A stretch of 64,000 bases of DNA from the NCBI GenBank assembly GCA_019722365.1, contig JADFUC010000954.1:1736001-1800000 (forward strand), written 5' to 3'. Source of the stretch: Lithospermum erythrorhizon. Lineage: Eukaryota > Streptophyta > Magnoliopsida > Boraginales > Boraginaceae. Made by a program: the position numbers and the translations under genes. How positions within the stretch are numbered: position 1 is the first letter of the stretch; every line of letters begins with the position of its first letter. This document shows, in pieces, positions 60,475 through 64,000 of this stretch. The notes beneath the pieces were generated by a model. That model searched no databases, was not told where the DNA came from, and saw only the letters and a program-made list of their open reading frames with translations.

Positions 60475-63400
60475 TCACATGCTTCCAGCTCTGCCAGGAG
60501 TTGTTTTGGATTTGAATTTGGAAATGTCAACCAAGTCACCAAACAACTTGTCTTCTGGTTTGTTAGGTTTTCCAGATGGCACATTGGAGGGTGTCGGAAC
60601 TGCATAAGATGAACTTCCCATGCCACTATCATCCCTCACCGATAGTCCGGACATCTGTTGGTCAAGAAATTGTGCATTTGGCTGCTGACCATATCCATAT
60701 CCACCATAGCCCATCATTTGGTTGCCATACATTTGTTGTGGATACATATAAGCCATCTGGTTGGATTGCATTTGAGGATACATTCCTCCGTACTGACCAC
60801 CTTGCATCATTCCTTGAGAATGCATGCCTACAAACTGATTTCCCGGCATATTCCCCGAAACTGGCTGCATATGCATACCACCAGCCTGGTTATTCACCAA
60901 ATGTTGTGACCCATAAGTATATTGATCGAGAGCAGGCGACGGTTGGGGCTGTGAAACAGCCTGGCCAACTTGTATTGACTGAATTGGTTCATCAGATTGA
61001 ACTTCCCAGGGTGGAGGTGGAAGAGATCCATTATTGTCGGCACCTGAAACCAGATAAATTATGAATTCACTGCACTCTACCACCTTCATGAAATACACCA
61101 ATTTAGTTGAATTGGTGCTCAATTGTATCTCGTCATTATTAATGCATTCCTAACTAAATGAATGTCAAATACATCTGAAGAGATGAACTTTAACTTCTCT
61201 CAGTATACGATCATACCCATACATTCCACAGAAAAAACTAGGACCTGATGACTCAGATAACAGAGAGTTCATTATTTTGTTTTTTGTCGGTGACAAACAA
61301 ACTTCTGCAAAGGATGAGCAAAGAATTAAAATTTGTAACATACCATAAACAGGTGAAGGGGCCTGCTGCTGTTGCTGCTGCTGCTGTTGCTGATGCAATA
61401 TCTGCCCGTTCCAAGCAGTAGCAGGGCCTTGCGTATATACAGCCTGCTCATTTTGTGTAAATGTTGCACCAGGAGCGCCTCCATTTGGGTATAAAGACTG
61501 TTGTGGAGATTGCAAATTTTGTTGTTGCTGAAAGGGAAGTGAGGAAGGATGTGATTGACCTACTGAATACGTTGCTTGAGTATTACCACCTTGAGTGAAC
61601 ATATCAACCAGTGCTAGAGCATTTTGTTGAGATGGTGCAGGACCCCCAGGCTGAGTTTCCCCAACAGGAACAAGAGCTAGCACATCTTCAGCCTTTGGTG
61701 AGCTGAAATCATCTCCACTCAAAAGGTCCATCTTGGGGTCAGACTTCATTGGGGTTGAGGATGGCTTACTTGTCGAAGGAGCTGGAAGTGCTAACAATGC
61801 TCCCAGGCCGGAGCTCGAGGATGATCTGTAAAAGAAATTACATCATGCTTCACCCTCTTACGGTCTTACCAGTCAACACTAATCCACTATCATTCAAGAA
61901 TGGAACTGAAGATAACTGTGAATATAACAAGTTGCAATAACAGACCCATCATCATCAACCATAAATATAAATATTATGGATGCAGTCAGCAAGAACTATA
62001 TGAAGCAAACTGCTCAGTGAGATTTCAGTCCTTATTTTTTTATTTTATTTTATTTAAAATCGGCCCTTGTCTTTACAAGGACTCGATCCCGGGACCTCAT
62101 CATTATGAGTAATATCCCGTGGCCACTAGACTAACCTAGTGGTTAGTCATTTTCTAGTCAGCAAAGAACCAAACAGCTATTTTAAAATGAAAGCATTCCT
62201 TCAATAGAAACAAATTGTTAATTGAAACGTGTACAGTAAAAGAACATTAAAACTACTCGAATGTGATTCATGAATTATTTGCATAAAAGAAGATAATCTA
62301 ATGACAAAACAAATAAATAATATACAAATGAACACAAAAAGAAGACACACTTACGCTTGCACTTTGCCTTCTCCTGTATCTATAAGAGGAGCATCATCAA
62401 CCAACACTCTTGCAGATTCAGGTTTTGCTTTCTCCTCAGAAATAGAAATTCCTGAAGAAATAGCCTCGTGTTTGGCCAATACCTTCTGCATATCATCATT
62501 TAGAGCTAGTCCTTGACCTAATAATAATTCATCGCTGCATATTCACATTAACCATGAATAGAGCAGTCCATAAAGTTTCTTTTGAGTGAATACAAAAATT
62601 GAGGTCTATCACAAAACAAATTATTTGACGAAGTCGAGTAATGCTCTGACAATAGACAATATTCAGTAACATTTATACATGAAAACACAGCTTGCTGGAG
62701 GGATTAGTTACTCATCCTATAATTTTTTCTCTATCATGATAAAGAAGAAATGTTTAAATCCAAACACAAATGGAACAGAAAACAAACTATTGTAAAGGAA
62801 GTAAGGAACTCATGTCAACAACCTCAATCACTCATTCAACTTTTATTTTCCATACATTAATCCTTTGTTCAACTAACAGTCTGCCTCATTCAACAAATGG
62901 ACAACCTCTAATCATAGTTTTATATGAAATTTCCAACCACCACCGCAATCCCATAAGTCCGATGCAATCAATCTTGTAAAAGTGATTTCTTCAATGGCAA
63001 TAATGAAGTTAAAAACAATATACATGTGTGATAGCATTGGATGTTGGCTGAATCATTGCATCCAATCTTTCAAAATACAAGCTAATGAGAAGAAAAGGGA
63101 TGCGACGAAAAAGAAAATAATTGCATGAATCTAAGTCCAAACTCCAAAGGATACAAATACTGAACGAATCCTTACGAAGTTGAATTGACAAGGTGTACCA
63201 ATCGCTGCTTAAATGTACGGCACTGTTCCACCAAATCAACTATCACCTCCTGTTTGACCTCCTGCCGCAGATTCATATAAACTGTCAGTAACTGAATAAT
63301 ATGACCCATGCAACCAAGTCAAACACATCGGAAATGACGGCAACAAAAAATGGCATTCTTGGAACTGTTGAAAGATACCTCTTTATTTCTGGGATCTACA

Positions 63401-64000
63401 GCATTCAACATTTCTGCAAGTACATCCATAATGCCACGTGCATTTTGAATCTCAGTTGAACTGCATAACAAAAATCATAGAATACAGATCATCGCAAAGA
63501 CACCACAGAAGAATATAATGATAGCATCACCAGATATTTTACAGAGTAAAATAGGTTCATTCTAAAAAATCTGACTTAAAGGCACAAGAAATACAAATGA
63601 AAATGAAGCAACTTCAGGAAAGGATAAAGTGTTTCATGTGATATAGAAAACCAGTATTAGATTTCCAAAAACATAACTGAAATGATATGGATCATAAGTT
63701 CTCAACACTATTTCACATCCTGAATATCTATTAATCAGAATAATACATGGAGTAGGAATGGCTATGGCCTACGGACACTATCACCTCATTTTCTAACAAT
63801 TAATGGGCACTGCCAAAGAATAAGACTAAAAGGGAACTTGGATACAAATTTTTCCTTACAGCTTATAAGTTAGCTCGGTTTCACTGCTATATCTTATCTT
63901 ATCACAGAATCCTAGCATTAGCCAAATTTTATTAGTATCGAAGTAAACAGAATGTAATTCGCAATAGCAAATGAGAATTACAACTTACAACGATGCATTC
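60475..64000 (-). CDS. TOM1-like (TOL) ESCRT-0-type adaptor, 5' end outside window
   Basis: Plant TOL proteins bind ubiquitinated plasma-membrane cargo and pass it to the ESCRT pathway. Exons seen: 60475-61043, 61344-61825, 62355-62534, 63176-63261, 63379-63460, and probably 63989-64000 cut by the window edge. The GAT domain is spread over the three upstream exons: STEIQNARGIMDVLAEMLNA, EVKQEVIVDLVEQCRTFKQR, LLLGQGLALNDDMQKVLAKH. Then a long disordered tail: LLALPAPSTSKPSSTPMKSD, SPKAEDVLALVPVGE, a Gln run (10 Q) coded by a CAG-type repeat near 61370-61394, PPPPWEVQSDE, a Met/Gly/Tyr/Gln-rich stretch, and KLFGDLVDISKFKSKTTPGR before the stop. The N-terminal VHS domain must lie beyond 64000. 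Frame intact in what is visible. Confidence 0.93.
62030..62150 (-). mobile_element. tRNA-derived SINE in TOL intron
   Basis: On the minus strand: gttagtctagtggccacggg (box A-like), cccgggatcgagtccttgta (box B-like), then an A/T-rich tail taaataaaataaaataaaa. This is the structure of a plant SINE. Target-site duplication not clear. It could also be a decayed tRNA copy. Confidence 0.6.

Noticed and set aside
61370..61394. CAG-type repeat as an expansion-prone microsatellite
   Set aside because: Short glutamine runs are usual in TOL tails; nothing unusual for the family.

Overview
The window is nuclear DNA of a flowering plant, most likely a eudicot. It is AT-rich, with long introns, canonical GT-AG splice sites, a nuclear-type tRNA-Gly gene, plant transposon remnants, and only plant genes, most of them with recognisable Arabidopsis counterparts. 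I could not fix the species. All identifications rest on reading translations and recalling families; no search was run.

Layout. 472-5008 (minus): VAMP714-type R-SNARE, with large tandem repeats in its introns and a broken reading frame in exon 2. 5009-8800: transposon and LTR debris. 8803-9009: relic of an N-carbamoylputrescine amidase gene, still split by an intron. 9917-10737 (plus): small unrecognised gene with a C-terminal membrane anchor. 12496-13129 (plus): small conserved-looking gene of unknown function, with a frame break in a C run. 14738-14809 (minus): tRNA-Gly(UCC). 17806-29947 (minus): 25-exon MUN-domain (DUF810/Unc13-like) gene close to Arabidopsis At4g11670. 32905-35556 (minus): chloroplast SufB. 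37900-40027: repeats and a decayed hAT transposon. 40476-43837 (minus): hydroxyproline O-arabinosyltransferase. 46219-51843 (plus): chorismate mutase without a transit peptide, with a 2.95 kb terminal-repeat element in intron 1. 52806-54772 (plus): transmembrane nine (EMP70) protein with a one-base frame break. 55686-58767 (minus): PEX4 peroxisomal E2 enzyme. 60475-64000 (minus, cut by the window end): TOM1-like ESCRT adaptor.

The genes do not form a pathway. They cover membrane traffic (VAMP714, MUN protein, TM9, TOL), plastid Fe-S assembly, cell-wall/peptide glycosylation, aromatic amino-acid synthesis and peroxisome import. They are separate transcription units; the HPAT and chorismate mutase genes diverge from 43838-46218.

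The most interesting structures are: an array in VAMP714 intron 1 that repeatedly copies the end of exon 1 with its splice donor; a second exon-end duplication in the same gene; the GC-rich terminal-repeat element in chorismate mutase; a roughly 130-bp satellite in MUN intron 1 holding a 202-bp insertion flanked by 15-bp repeats; and four independent frame breaks in otherwise well-conserved genes, which may be assembly errors or real lesions. I found no clear new multi-gene system.
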